The notes under the pieces are model-generated. The model ran no database searches. It had not been told where the DNA came from and saw nothing but the letters and a program-made list of their open reading frames with translations. A stretch of DNA of 17,232 nt, from contig JANBPT010000984.1 of assembly GCA_027575765.1 (NCBI GenBank), positions 1 to 17,232 of the forward strand. Direction: 5' to 3'. Both the position numbers and the translations under genes were made by a program. The DNA comes from Tieghemiomyces parasiticus. Taxonomy: Eukaryota > Kickxellomycota > Dimargaritomycetes > Dimargaritales > Dimargaritaceae. Below, piece by piece: positions 1 through 9,828 of the stretch (position 1 is its first letter; the number at the start of each line of letters is the position of its first letter).

Positions 1-2660
1 TACACTTACTTGTCGCACTACGAATGCCAACGCCCACATTCCGCGATATTGTGTGCGACCATCCCACCTTAGACTAACAAGTGGATGGAATAAGAGAAAA
101 AATGGAAAGATAAGAAAGTATTGGCTGGCCTTACCGTCACCCAATGCCGCCCTGCCGACGGGAGCTCTGACATGTAGCAGGTAATGGAGGGACCGGCGCA
201 AAAACAGGGTGCTGTGGCATCGATTAAAGTATAACGCGGCGGAGCCAAGGCCGCTCGCCATTACCTGTGTAACCATCGCCAGTACATTATCCCCTTTTTG
301 CCTCTCAGTACCTTCACATCTATCCAGCTGCTCCCCTCTCTTTCCCCGCGCTTTTACTAGTATCCGTTGCTGCGCGTTCTCTGTCCTGAACTAGGCATGG
401 TAGGTTTCAGACAGGGAAGTTTGCCAGCCATTTATCGAATAGCTAGAAGGTGTAAAAACCTCAGATAACAGATAGTTTCTACACGGTTGGAATTTACTTG
501 GATGAGCGGGCGCTGATCAGGCGTTTACTGTTTCGCTTCTGGAATCACTAGGGTGAATGCGGCTCTGCCGTTTAATACTGAGTGGTCCGCGTGCCCCGGT
601 TTCTGGTTCTTACTACTCTAGGCTCAGGTTGAAGAGGTAATGCACCCGTCGCTATTTTCTGTAGAGAAGCGGAGAATATGGCAGTCGGGAGGATAGTAAT
701 CCGACCAAAAACACTGTCAAAATGTGTAGCTGTTTGGTCCTTAAATTGCACTCTTATTATATCCATGAATTTACTGTTGGGTGCACGGTACTGCCTGGTA
801 TGGATAAATTTAGCAGCCCGGGTAAAAGGATGAGCCGAAGGGAAAGCCATACTATATGTTGGACCATGGACCTGAATAGTGATGCGGGGCGATGTGCGCG
901 TTCAAAAAGAATTGTGTTCGACAGCAGGACAGACTCTTGATGTTTAGAAAGAGGATTCGGAGGTCGAGATTGGCCCCTAGCCTCTGCTGCTCTTACCCTG
1001 AATACAGGGAATTGAGAAGAGGTGGGAATTGGAGGGCAGGCCCCTAAAGGTGGCTAGGATACACCAGTCTTTGTGCGGACATTCTAGAGCATGGCGCCGG
1101 GGCTAACGCCGGACTGCATCATTACCTGTTCCGTTATGCTGTCAGGATAGAGAGGCCACGCCTGTAGATTCACTTCCTCTGCACTTCGGGGCCGAACCAC
1201 CCGGCGATGCCGCACTGCCTGGACCTACGTGTGGTGGTCAGTTGCCATTTTAAGCTGCCTTTCCTACGCTTAGTATGTATAAAATGGCTCGAGGTCCATG
1301 GAAGCAGTGCATGTGTCAAATTAAGTGACTTTTACTTGAACTAGAGAGGGGAGGGGAGGTGGACAATATGAAATAGACAATGAAGCGAGTGGCGTATAGC
1401 GACTGCCACAGGCGAACGGTCTGCTGCAGTAGACACACTAAAATCCGACCGGGTCCCGCGGGTAAGGGACGAAACTGCACTGGGGCCAAGGTGTAAAACC
1501 TAACAGTTACCATACCCGGGCAAGGAACAGTGGTAGATTGCAATGCTAACGCCGAGCCCCTGGTTTGTCTTTACCGAGTGGTTTGGAGCGGAAAATCCGT
1601 TGCCGGTGCGGGAGGGTCTGTGATTCCCAACCCTGTTGACTTGATGCATTTCCCACTGTTTAGGCGTGGAATATCAGTGGCCCCCTTTTTCTGCATTGTC
1701 TAGGTGGATTGTCACTGCGAGCCAGCGTTGTCGAGCCCGCATCCCTTCTCTTCCTGCCTGGCCCTCGGTAACTGAGACCGAGCGTGGTCGTGGTAGGTGG
1801 TTGGAATGACGGTAGCGTTTCAGGTTGGAACGCGAATCCTTAGTACGAAGTCGAGGGGGCAGGGCGGAGGCTAGGGCTGCGCTGTCACTCAAATAACATC
1901 GCACCTGCCCTGCTAGGATCCACACCTCCACCCAGCGCTCTCGTGAAGTTGGTAGAGGCATTTTTCATTATCCTTATACCTTGGCAGGATTATGCGCGGC
2001 AGTATATCAAACCAGACGGGCAAGGCAGTATGTCACAGTTACCTCACTTGATCGCATGTGCCGGCGCTTTAAAGCCTAAGCCTACCTCGATGGCCCCTCC
2101 CCCGCTCCAACGCGGCCAGGTGGCGGGCGCAGTAACGATATTCTGCGACGACGACACAAATGAAGTGGCGGCGACAAACAGTAGCGAAACTAGCGAGGGG
2201 CTACGCTGGTCAGGCACGTAGGAGAATCTGATCCTTTTCTTGATTTCGGTACTGCATGAACCGCTCCTGATGGAGCTGCCCAAAGGGCCTGCGAGTCATC
2301 GCCAGCATTCGGTCCGTACCCACAGCAGACCGGTTGCGCCATGCTTCGGGGGGACATTGCAATCCAGAGAATCCACGGGCGGACCGGAGTTGTGGCGGCC
2401 CCTTAACAAGGTAGCACGCAGTCTTTGGCCGCTTCGCTAACACCTTTGCAGTCTTCCCGCACCGATTCACTATGGTGCCTCCCAAGTCCGATAAACAGGG
2501 ATATTCGGTTGTACTGAAGGAGGGGAGAGACCCGACACTCCAATAGAGATGGCCAGGGAATGGGGGCCATGCATCTGCTGACGCGGCACCGCAGCCAACC
2601 TGGACTGGGTCGTTGGCATCAACGTCAACGGTAGCCCCGCTTCCGCTTGTCGTCAACTGC
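1..2660. other. gene-poor spacer, no supported gene
   Basis: I see no recognisable coding region here. Open frames are short (the longest is about 148 codons, 2210-2656 on the - strand, starting at a TTG) and none shows a known domain, a consistent GC-rich third position, or a well-placed ATG. Base composition is close to even, without the pyrimidine skew that flanks the genes further along. No tRNA-like B-box, no rRNA and no tandem array was seen. A small or intron-rich gene could still be hidden. Confidence 0.6.
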
Positions 2661-3200
2661 CCCTCCTCCCCGTCGGCATTCGCTACGGTCCGAAGCTTAA
2701 CGATCAGGAGGAGGGGTGGGGGCGGGGCGGATAATGAAGTACTGAATCCAGGCAGTTATCCGCCGCCACCCCCATTTCCCCCCATCACCGCCTCCGAATT
2801 CAGCCATATTATCCCTGCAGCCGCAAGTCCCTCAGCGGATTGTCCCTCCCTCGCCCGCACAATGCAGGCCTAATGAATAAGCCTAAGTAGGGCGTCCGAC
2901 CGAATGGGTAGGGAGGACGGAGAGTGAGATTGCCCCCGTTGTGCAGTAAATAGGAGGGTCACGCCCCCACCCCCTGTTCGCACTAAGAATGGCGTTATTA
3001 TCGCTCGTTTTACTGACTGTTTTGGGCATTAAACTGGGGTGGCCGGAAGGAGAGTTGCGTGGCCGCTATATTATAGAAGGGAGGGAGGGGAAGAGGAGGA
3101 GGTTGCGACGGCTGCCCGCCCACCCTATTTGCGTCATGGACGGGCTCGTGCACAAACCTAATAGCGGTGAAGGGGCGGGGTTAGCCTTTGCCCTTTGATC
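2661..3200. other. G-rich (+ strand) non-coding stretch
   Basis: The + strand becomes purine- and G-rich here, with runs of four to five G around 2710-2730 and a GGGA-type run near 3079-3095, plus GC boxes (GGGGCGGGG) at about 2720 and 3173. Downstream of about 3284 the skew flips to C/T-rich. Near the two sense-strand genes the coding strand is C/T-rich, so a G-rich + strand could be the leader or promoter of a leftward transcript. I could not identify a coding region for one. Confidence 0.35.
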
Positions 3201-3231
3201 ATGGCGGGTTCGCCCTGTGAAGACTTAGTGT

Positions 3232-3283
3232 TTGGGGCCGGAATTCAACCCTAGCCGTAGATGGCCCCAACGGCGTTGAATTC
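3232..3283. repeat. two interlocked inverted repeats (pseudoknot geometry)
   Basis: Two perfect inverted repeats overlap in A-B-A'-B' order. TTGGGGCC at 3232-3239 pairs with GGCCCCAA at 3263-3270, and GAATTCAAC at 3241-3249 pairs with GTTGAATTC at 3275-3283. In RNA this is the topology of an H-type pseudoknot; in DNA it could be a pair of overlapping palindromic sites. It sits where + strand composition turns from G-rich to C/T-rich. Either arm pair alone would be unremarkable in 17 kb; the interlocking is less expected. Confidence 0.4.
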
Positions 3284-3563
3284 GATCGAGGCACCTTGGA
3301 GACTGGGAATTGCGTGTTTTGCCGGCCTCTAGACCCCTCGGCCTTTGCTTAGGCCTGTCGGAATAAAGCTTCCGTGGGCGGACCAGTTACAAACGCCCCC
3401 TTTTCGGTTCCTTATTGAATCTGGACAGGTGCTGGGAGAGGGGGTGGTGGTTTCTGGCCTGCACCCTCTACTTTTTCGCTCATCCCATTGTCCCCCCTCC
3501 CCTCGTACCCAGCGAGCTGGTGGCACCAGACTAACGGCCAGTGGTCAGCGTGCATTCATGGTA

Positions 3564-3586
3564 GCCCCGCCCATGGACCGGCGCCT
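3564..3586 (+). repeat. GC-box motif, copy 1
   Basis: A 23-base motif starting GCCCCGCCC and continuing to ACCGGCG matches a second copy at 4165-4187 at 20 of 23 positions. A reversed CCAAT box (CCATTGG, about 3590) follows within a few bases. Both copies lie in the C/T-rich region upstream of the kinase gene, which suggests shared regulatory elements. This is inference; no factor is assigned. Confidence 0.35.
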
Positions 3587-4164
3587 ATGGCCATTGGTCG
3601 ACGGCCCAGGGCTCTCCCCGAGTCTTCCCGTCGATGTGACTGCCCACCGTAGTGAGGTGACGCGGCTCTCCTCCCTTCTTGGCACAGCCCACCCACCTAT
3701 TGCGTGTGGCAGAGGACGATGAACCTGGCAGCCCTACGACATTAAGGCTTTCTCGGAGGGTGCGCCCGAGTATAACAGTCCACCTCCACGACATGCTAGC
3801 AAGGCCGTCTAGGGTATGGTTTTTTTTGGCTGTCCCAGGGGGTCAGCATAGGCGGTCCACGACCCGGCTGTCTACGGCCGAGGGAGGGACTTGGCTTTAC
3901 CCTCTGGCAACTTCGTGCCGCCCTTCCCTGCACTAAGGGCGCACCCCTTCCCCACGCACGATTCAATCCTGCAGCGATGTGGTTGGCCCTCGCGGCTAGC
4001 TTATAGGGCTACATGGCCGGCCCCTGAATATGCTTCTGCCTTGCTTTGCTACCCCGTCGTCACCCCTTTACCAGCCGCCGACCCTGCCCTGTCTTGCTGT
4101 ACACGCTCCCTCCCCTTTATTGCTGTAGTGGGAGGTATCCGTCCCCACTTTGCCCAATCGGTTG

Positions 4165-4187
4165 GCCCCGCCCTTGAACCGGCGGCT
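4165..4187 (+). repeat. GC-box motif, copy 2
   Basis: This is the second copy of the motif at 3564-3586, differing at three positions. A CCAAT box (CCCAATCGG) lies directly before it at about 4153. The pairing of a GC box and a CCAAT box at both copies fits a promoter or upstream activating region for the kinase gene. Confidence 0.35.
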
Positions 4188-4419
4188 CCCACACACCTGA
4201 CGACGTGCGCCCTTCGCCGTCTCCCACCCCCGCTTCTCAACTTGGACGGGTGGGAAATCCCAGCGTAGCCGCCCCTCCCTCTCCCATCTATTTCGCTTTC
4301 GCCGCCCCGGAATGATACGACTCGGCCCTCTCACCCATCACTTCCCACCCGCTTGCCCTCTGTGCCACTGCGGCCCATGCCGGCGACACTCCCTCTCTCC
4401 TCCATACGGACCCGTCGCG

Positions 4420-4427
4420 TATATAAA
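4420..4427 (+). promoter_or_regulatory. TATA box candidate (distal)
   Basis: TATATAAA is a perfect TATA-box match inside GC- and C-rich sequence. It lies about 845 bases before the kinase ATG at 5273 and about 525 before the alternative ATG at 4952. If used, the kinase mRNA would have a long leader or a spliced first exon. Confidence 0.45.
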
Positions 4428-4577
4428 CCCCAGAACCGCCCGAAATCGTCAAGCTCATCATTACCCAATCGACTCTGGCTCAGCTGTCTATTTTTGACCA
4501 CAACCACGCTCATCCACAACGTAGCATTGCCCACCCGCACTTAACCACTTAGGCCTTTGCTGCACGGTTGATTTTTG

Positions 4578-4599
4578 ATATATAGTTGCACCTATATAT
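4578..4599. promoter_or_regulatory. AT-rich hairpin in the promoter region
   Basis: ATATATAG (4578-4585) and CTATATAT (4592-4599) form a perfect 8-base inverted repeat around the 6-base spacer TTGCAC. It is the core of an AT-rich island (about 4567-4614) surrounded by C-rich DNA. It could be a DNA-unwinding or TATA-type element or a dyad protein site for the kinase promoter. No known site is recognised. Confidence 0.35.
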
Positions 4600-4951
4600 G
4601 TAAATTTATATCGTCCTCTAACTATTGTATTCCTCCTTGACTGAAGCAGTCCACGCCGCCGTGGTTTCCTTTGTCATCCACCCAGAAGTAGTGAACGGAC
4701 TCCGCCCCAGGCTCTCGCCGCCCGCTCGTCCACCCATACACACCCACCCATCCAATCTCTGGGGTCACCTGGTCACTCGGTTTTCGTGGCCCGTTGATTT
4801 ACCCCCTTCCCCCCAATACTTGCCTGATTGTGTGCCCCGTCCCTGGACGTGAACCTCTCCGTCCACATCTGCCTATGCCCTGCCGCCACTAGTCGCTGGC
4901 CATCACAGCGCCTCCCCACTGTTCAAGAACTCTCGTGGCTGGTCGTACCGC

Positions 4952-5016
4952 ATGTCGGACCGCAGCCAACTTTCCCCGCCACCATCGTCTTCAAGCACTG
5001 ACCCGCCGATGATCCG
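4952..5016 (+). CDS. possible alternative first coding exon of the kinase gene
   Basis: An ATG at 4952 opens a 21-codon Ser/Pro-rich stretch (starting MSDRSQLSPPP) that reaches a good donor, GTGAGC, at 5017. An acceptor AG at 5270-5271, preceded by a branch-like CTAAT at about 5252-5256, would remove a 255-base intron. The join is in phase: the split codon gives Arg, followed directly by the ATG at 5273. The intron length fits the 203-322 bases of the beta-tubulin introns. The predicted kinase would be 567 aa instead of 545. Against it: low-complexity sequence, an AAG-type acceptor, and a complete kinase domain without it. The frame is also open upstream to 4853 without another ATG. Confidence 0.3.
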
Positions 5017-5058
5017 GTGAGCCTTGTCCTGAACCCGTCGGCCGTCCCATATCCTGCT

Positions 5059-5067
5059 TATTTAAAA
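5059..5067 (+). promoter_or_regulatory. TATA-like element near the kinase start
   Basis: TATTTAAAA lies about 206 bases before the kinase ATG within the C/T-rich leader. It is the better-placed TATA element if the 5273 start is used without an upstream exon. If the exon at 4952-5016 is real, this element would fall within the intron. Confidence 0.4.
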
Positions 5068-5272
5068 CGTCGACCGTTTCCTTTCGTTCGCTTGTCGGGT
5101 TACCATCGCTCCTTTCTAGTTCTATCACTCGCCTTGCCCCGAGTCTCTCCATTCTACCGCCCCCCCCTAATATTCCCAGCTTTGATCGGTCGGACGGTCG
5201 GCTCTCCCCTTACACCCTTTCCCTGCCACATTATCCTTCCCCTCTCCTCAACTAATTTTTCATCTGTTAAGC

Positions 5273-6910
5273 ATGCTCGGCAACCCAGCCTCCCGCTCCG
5301 GCCATCTCCTAGGCCAGACTCTGGGCCAGGGCCGGTACGAGCTTGTGGAACTCATTGGCGTCGGCACCTACGGTGAAGTGTACCTGACCCGTGACCGCCT
5401 CGAGGGCGGCGGTCTCTACGCCACCAAGGCCATCCGCAAGGCCGACTTTGATACCAAGTCGTGCTCCTACAGCATCGAGATTTCCCTGCAGCGGCGACTC
5501 CCGGCGCACCCCAACGTGGCCCGCCTCTACTTTGTTGAACACCGGGGTGAGTACGTGTTCATGGTGATGGAGTATTGCCCTGGCGGTGATCTCTATGACA
5601 ACATTGTGAACAACCCCACTTTCAAGGGCCCCAACCACGACAGGGTGGTGCGCCGCGTGTTTTTGCAGCTCCTGGACGCCGTCGAGCACTGCCACCGTCA
5701 CGGTGTCTACCACCGCGACCTGAAGCCCGAGAATGTACTAGTCTTGCAGGACGGCCGCCTCATCAAGCTGATTGATTTCGGCCTGGCCACCGACCACCGC
5801 GTGTCAACCGACATTGGTTGCGGATCCTCGTACTACATGAGCCCGGAGTGCCAGGGCGGACTCGACGGGCTGGGCGTCGGTTATGACACACCTGCCAACG
5901 ACGTATGGTCCCTGGGGGTCATCCTGGTCAACTTGGCCAGCGGCCGCAACCCGTGGAACCAGGCCATCCTGTCCGATCCCATCTTCCGCGCCTTCGTGGC
6001 CAACCCGAATTTCCTTAGTACCGCCTTGCCCATCACGGACGACTTCAACCACATTATCCAGCGTGTCTTCACCCTCGACCCCGCCCAGCGCTGCACCCTG
6101 TCTGAGCTCCGCCACCTCGTCCGCCACTGCAAGCGATTCATGCGACCGCTGCACTCCACCCCGGCCCACGTCCCGCGTTCTTCCTACTACGACACAGTGA
6201 GCCAGCCCGCCCACTACCATCACCCGACCGCCGCATACCCGCCGGTCTACCCGGCCATCCGCGACGTGGTGGCCGACGAGGTTGACGTGGCGTACGAAGC
6301 GGAGGAGCAGCAGCTCTCGTCTACACTCACACCTTTGCCTGTCCACCTGCCAGACGCTGAAGACGACCTATTCGCCTTCTCCCCACACCACCCGGTGCCC
6401 ATGGGCGTGGCCACGGCGCGAAATACCCCGCCGACCATCGGCGACAACAACGACGACGACGAGCTCAGCCGCAGCGTAGGGTCCACCGTCTATATGGGCG
6501 GGGATGATGACGATGAAGCCGAGCAGCTGCTTACTCCGACAACCCACCACCACCCGATCAACGTATTCCCTATGGCTGTGGCCGCTGCTGTCGGCGTCGC
6601 TACGGCGGGTCGTCTGCCCAAACAGGCCCCGCCAGCGCTCAACGCCAGTCAGCTCGGTCGGTCCAGCAGCCTGCAGTCGCTCCAGACCCCGATTAATAAC
6701 TATACCTTTGATGACATAGCGCTCTTGGGGGCCGTTCCCGACCCACGCACAGGAGGCAGCAGCCCCGCACCCCCATCCGTTGGCGACCTGGACCACGTGC
6801 ACATCCCCATCCTGGTTGACCAGCCCGTCTCCTCTGCGCTGTCGGGCCACCCCAACTTCATCGCGGGCGGCCGGTATTACCTCAACGGTCACGATTTTGC
6901 CATCTTCTAA
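5273..6910 (+). CDS. Ran1/Pat1-Sks1-Vhs1-family Ser/Thr protein kinase
   Basis: A 545-residue protein with a complete kinase domain at about residues 22-290 and a long disordered tail. The Gly loop is G29-V-G-T-Y-G34, the ATP lysine K52 (ATK), the helix-C glutamate E69, the catalytic loop HRDLKPEN 147-154 (D149), and the metal-binding DFG 168-170. The activation segment GCGSSYYMSPE (182-192) and NDVWSLGVILVNL (209-221) are hallmarks of the fungal Ran1/Sks1/Vhs1 group. Known members control entry into meiosis (fission yeast Ran1/Pat1) or nutrient and glucose responses (budding yeast Sks1, Vhs1); which role applies here cannot be told. All catalytic residues are present, so it should be active. 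The tail (about 291-545) is rich in Pro, Ser, Thr and His, with Asp/Glu runs near 391-398 and 410-416, and ends GHDFAIF. The start has A at -3 and the reading frame is uninterrupted. An upstream exon (4952-5016) may add 22 residues. Confidence 0.95.
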   Translation: MLGNPASRSGHLLGQTLGQGRYELVELIGVGTYGEVYLTRDRLEGGGLYATKAIRKADFDTKSCSYSIEISLQRRLPAHPNVARLYFVEHRGEYVFMVMEYCPGGDLYDNIVNNPTFKGPNHDRVVRRVFLQLLDAVEHCHRHGVYHRDLKPENVLVLQDGRLIKLIDFGLATDHRVSTDIGCGSSYYMSPECQGGLDGLGVGYDTPANDVWSLGVILVNLASGRNPWNQAILSDPIFRAFVANPNFLSTALPITDDFNHIIQRVFTLDPAQRCTLSELRHLVRHCKRFMRPLHSTPAHVPRSSYYDTVSQPAHYHHPTAAYPPVYPAIRDVVADEVDVAYEAEEQQLSSTLTPLPVHLPDAEDDLFAFSPHHPVPMGVATARNTPPTIGDNNDDDELSRSVGSTVYMGGDDDDEAEQLLTPTTHHHPINVFPMAVAAAVGVATAGRLPKQAPPALNASQLGRSSSLQSLQTPINNYTFDDIALLGAVPDPRTGGSSPAPPSVGDLDHVHIPILVDQPVSSALSGHPNFIAGGRYYLNGHDFAIF

Positions 6911-7247
6911 GCAGTCCACCCTCCTCTCCCGTTTTGCATCCTCTTTTCAGTTCCCACATACCTCTTTGCCCATGATTTGCACCCTCTACTACCCCCTTCC
7001 TCATGGCATGCCTATTCGCCAGGTTCCCCTAACGCACTCACACCCTTGTATTTTTGCGTTACCATGCTCTCCCCGCCTTCATAATCTCGTTCCGGAGGAC
7101 CTATTTAATTCACCCATTTTTTGTCATTTTTCGTTCTCGTACCTTACCCCCGCCCTTGTATTATGTCCCTGGTTGAACCGCCTCTCCAACTCTCCCCGTA
7201 GCTACCCCACCAACACCTCTTCAACAATCTCGCCATGTCCACACTCT

Positions 7248-7253
7248 AATAAA
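7248..7253 (+). terminator. polyadenylation signal candidate, kinase gene
   Basis: AATAAA lies 338 bases after the kinase stop codon. The 3' flank 6911-7247 is strongly C/T-rich on the + strand, and the skew ends just after this hexamer, which supports it as the end of the transcription unit. Confidence 0.55.
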
Positions 7254-7259
7254 CCCATC

Positions 7260-9720
7260 GATCGCAGACATGTGTACTATAATGCGTCCCGTAGCTCTAC
7301 TGTATTGACCAATCCCCCCACCCAGAGATGGAGGAGACTTGGCTCAGTAATCAAAGAACCGCCGAATGTGACAGGTCAAGGATACACTGAAACGTTGGCT
7401 GGCTGTGATACAACACTTATGAAATCATACCGACCGGGAGGCGGCCTGTAGGGCTAGTACAAAGTTATGTAGGTACTGCCTCACTTCAGCTGCAGGAGTT
7501 GGACCACGCGCATGCGGCGTGGGACGTTGGTAGTAAAGCAGACCAAGACGCGGACAAGAGGGCTTTTGGGAATCACTCAGCCAAGTGTACAACACGAAAA
7601 AACGGCAGACGCACTTGTTTTGGCTGTGCCTACCCTTTCTTGCTGACCCCAGTCATAGAAACCAGCTGACCTCCCCCCCCCCACATCAGGCCGGGTCGGA
7701 GGGCTTATAGTACAGCAAGCAAGCCCGGCTTGCAGTGGCGCTTGTTGATTTTCTTTTTTTTTACTTTACTATAATCTTACACGTTGAACGGATAGTGACT
7801 TTCCTTTATGTTCTATTCACACACCCACATCGTGACACGAAAGGGCGAAGGAAGAGGGGAGGCATTCCAGGGGTAATGGGGGAAGGATGGGTGCGACGTA
7901 GATGATGACTCTGCTACCCAGCATGAGGGGCGGCCAGCGGGTCAAATGACCCCACTTGATTGCGGTTGGAACTCATACATCTGTCATAACGCAATAGCGA
8001 GGTATGTCTGCGTAGGCTGGGTCCTGAAGGGTCGGGCTGTGAGGGTGAAGGTGGGAGGGGGTGGAGAGGGCGGGGACCCATGCGATATGCCTATGTGAGC
8101 AGTCTAAAACGAGGTGGACAATCTTTGCGTTTTCCTTTTCCATCAGCCATGCCGAGCAGGGATAATCAGCGGCACATTGTCCTAAATCTTGGTCAGCCGA
8201 TACCACTCATGAGTGCGTGCACATAGTACATGTAGAGTGGCTTCTAATACACCCGTTCATCGGTTTCCGACACTGTGAGTACCATGCCATACTGCGAAAT
8301 TGGATTTTCCAGTGCAGTCTTCAAAAGCAGTCCCAGCAGTGGTCAGACAGGGGCCTGGCCTGGCTCTTATTAGACTAGGCCAAGGATATGAAGCGACCGT
8401 GGGGTCTACGCAGGATCTGGCGGCGGAGAAATAGGTTACCCATGGAACCTACCTTGCAATATTCGAGCTGAGAGGATGAAACAGACGTGGGAGGGGGGAG
8501 GATAATGTAAATTACTTGAAGAAATGTCGAATCAGGCGGTGTCTTTAAGCAGCGCTCCAACGTTCCAAGCCAAGCGGAGAGGGAATTCGGGGTCCCGATT
8601 GGCACTTGTAACCACCGCTGACACCTGGTGCTCCCGAGTACCCTAGTGGAAAAGCAGGGTACAGAGAAATGGGGGGGGTCATAATATCGGTTAGTGCATG
8701 GACACCAATTTGGCCCATTTACACATGGCTATTGTGAGCCGTTGGGTTGTATCACCCATACATCTCTATTCCAGTCCCAATCCAATGATCCAGCCTAATT
8801 ACTCATTCAAGCCCGCCGCCTCGGTTCCAGCCTCCCGCTTTCAGAATTACTGAGGGGGAGGGAGAGAGAGGTCAATAGCTTAGCCGAAGGCCTGCCCACC
8901 AACGCGATTTATGCCTCAAACGCCATCCCCCTTCTAAGATGCATAGTCTTCCCCAACTGTTTACACGGGGATCTACGCCTACGTAAACAACTTTACAACA
9001 CGACCACATTCGTCCACCCCAGGACCCCTATGGTACACCGCAGGTGCGAGCAGGCCTGCTTACGGTGTAATTTCGACTCCGACTCGAGGACGGCTGGTTG
9101 TATGAGTGGTCTAATGTAACCCACCCTGACATATCTCCTCAGCCCCACCACGCAGACCTACACCATAGCCGCCCACCATCGAAGCCGTGCAGCTAACGCA
9201 TTCCTCATGCATTTTTCACCTACCATATGTTTTGACTAGACCATCTGTACACCACACTTTCGTAATTAGTCCACTGTGCCAAATAGTTTTTTAGGCATTT
9301 ACCTTTTAAGCGTGACCTCTCCACCAAGGTACGTGGAAACTAGGGTGACTCGACCCCTGCAATTGGAGGAGGGGGCGGGCGCAGCGCTGCTTCGGAACGC
9401 GGATTTTGGTCATGATTGTCCACCGTGTCCTCATCTCGGCCTGACACTAGACTGGCCACGGACCCGATGGAAGCGCAAGAAGAGGCAATGGACGAGGGGA
9501 GGTCTAGCAGAATGCGAGAGAATGGTGGAGACCCAGGCCTACGCAATCTTGCCCTCCTTTGGTTCACAGAAGGGCACTGAGGTAGCCGGGCCATTGGCTG
9601 CGCCAGTATCACCGGGGCCCACTGTCATTTGCACTCTCGGGCCCTCCGTGGTTTGGCCCGTTGGTCTTGCTCTGAGCCCCGCATGTGAAGTACACACATT
9701 AGTTAGCTCCAACCTATCCC
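7260..9720. other. spacer between the kinase and beta-tubulin genes
   Basis: No coding region can be supported. Open frames are short and lack motifs; the longest (9276-9728, 150 codons, + strand) has no recognisable domain. The stretch contains a C10 run (7673-7682), a T9 run (7754-7762), a short perfect hairpin (GCAAGCC, one base, GGCTTGC; 7719-7733), a G-rich zone at 7840-8080, and a reversed CCAAT box (CCATTGG) near 9592 upstream of beta-tubulin. Confidence 0.55.
8043..8075 (+). other. G-quadruplex-forming motif
   Basis: Five G-runs of 3, 3, 5, 3 and 4 bases are separated by loops of 7, 1, 6 and 1 bases, meeting the usual G3+N1-7 rule on the + strand. It sits within a G-rich stretch of spacer with no gene nearby on either strand that I can support. 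Confidence 0.5.
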
Positions 9721-9728
9721 AGCTTTAA

Positions 9729-9828
9729 CGTCTCACCCCGTCCACTCTATTCGATTCAAACTACCTTTTTCCCCCCTTCCAGTCTTCTCGAATCCCCTAC
9801 CCCAACTTTGCCATCCGTTTCGTTCACC
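9729..9828 (+). promoter_or_regulatory. pyrimidine-rich leader of beta-tubulin
   Basis: The 100 bases before the beta-tubulin ATG are mostly C and T (for example CTTTTTCCCCCCTTCC near 9763-9778), a common feature of strongly expressed fungal promoters near the transcription start. The start context TTCACCATGA has C at -3. No clear TATA box was found within 300 bases. Confidence 0.5.

Noticed and set aside
2210..2656. 148-codon open frame on the - strand as a gene
   Set aside because: It begins at TTG, shows no domain and no GC-rich third-position pattern, and overlaps other equally long frames; likely chance.
5309..5713. - strand frames of over 130 codons inside the kinase and tubulin genes
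   Set aside because: They are complementary-strand shadows of GC-rich coding sequence, with no domain of their own.
6780..7451. 223-codon + strand frame overlapping the kinase end and its 3' flank
   Set aside because: The first part is an off-frame reading of the kinase, and the rest is C/T-rich flank, where stops are scarce by composition.
9276..9728. 150-codon + strand frame before beta-tubulin as a gene
   Set aside because: No motif or family resemblance, and it runs into the tubulin promoter and leader region.
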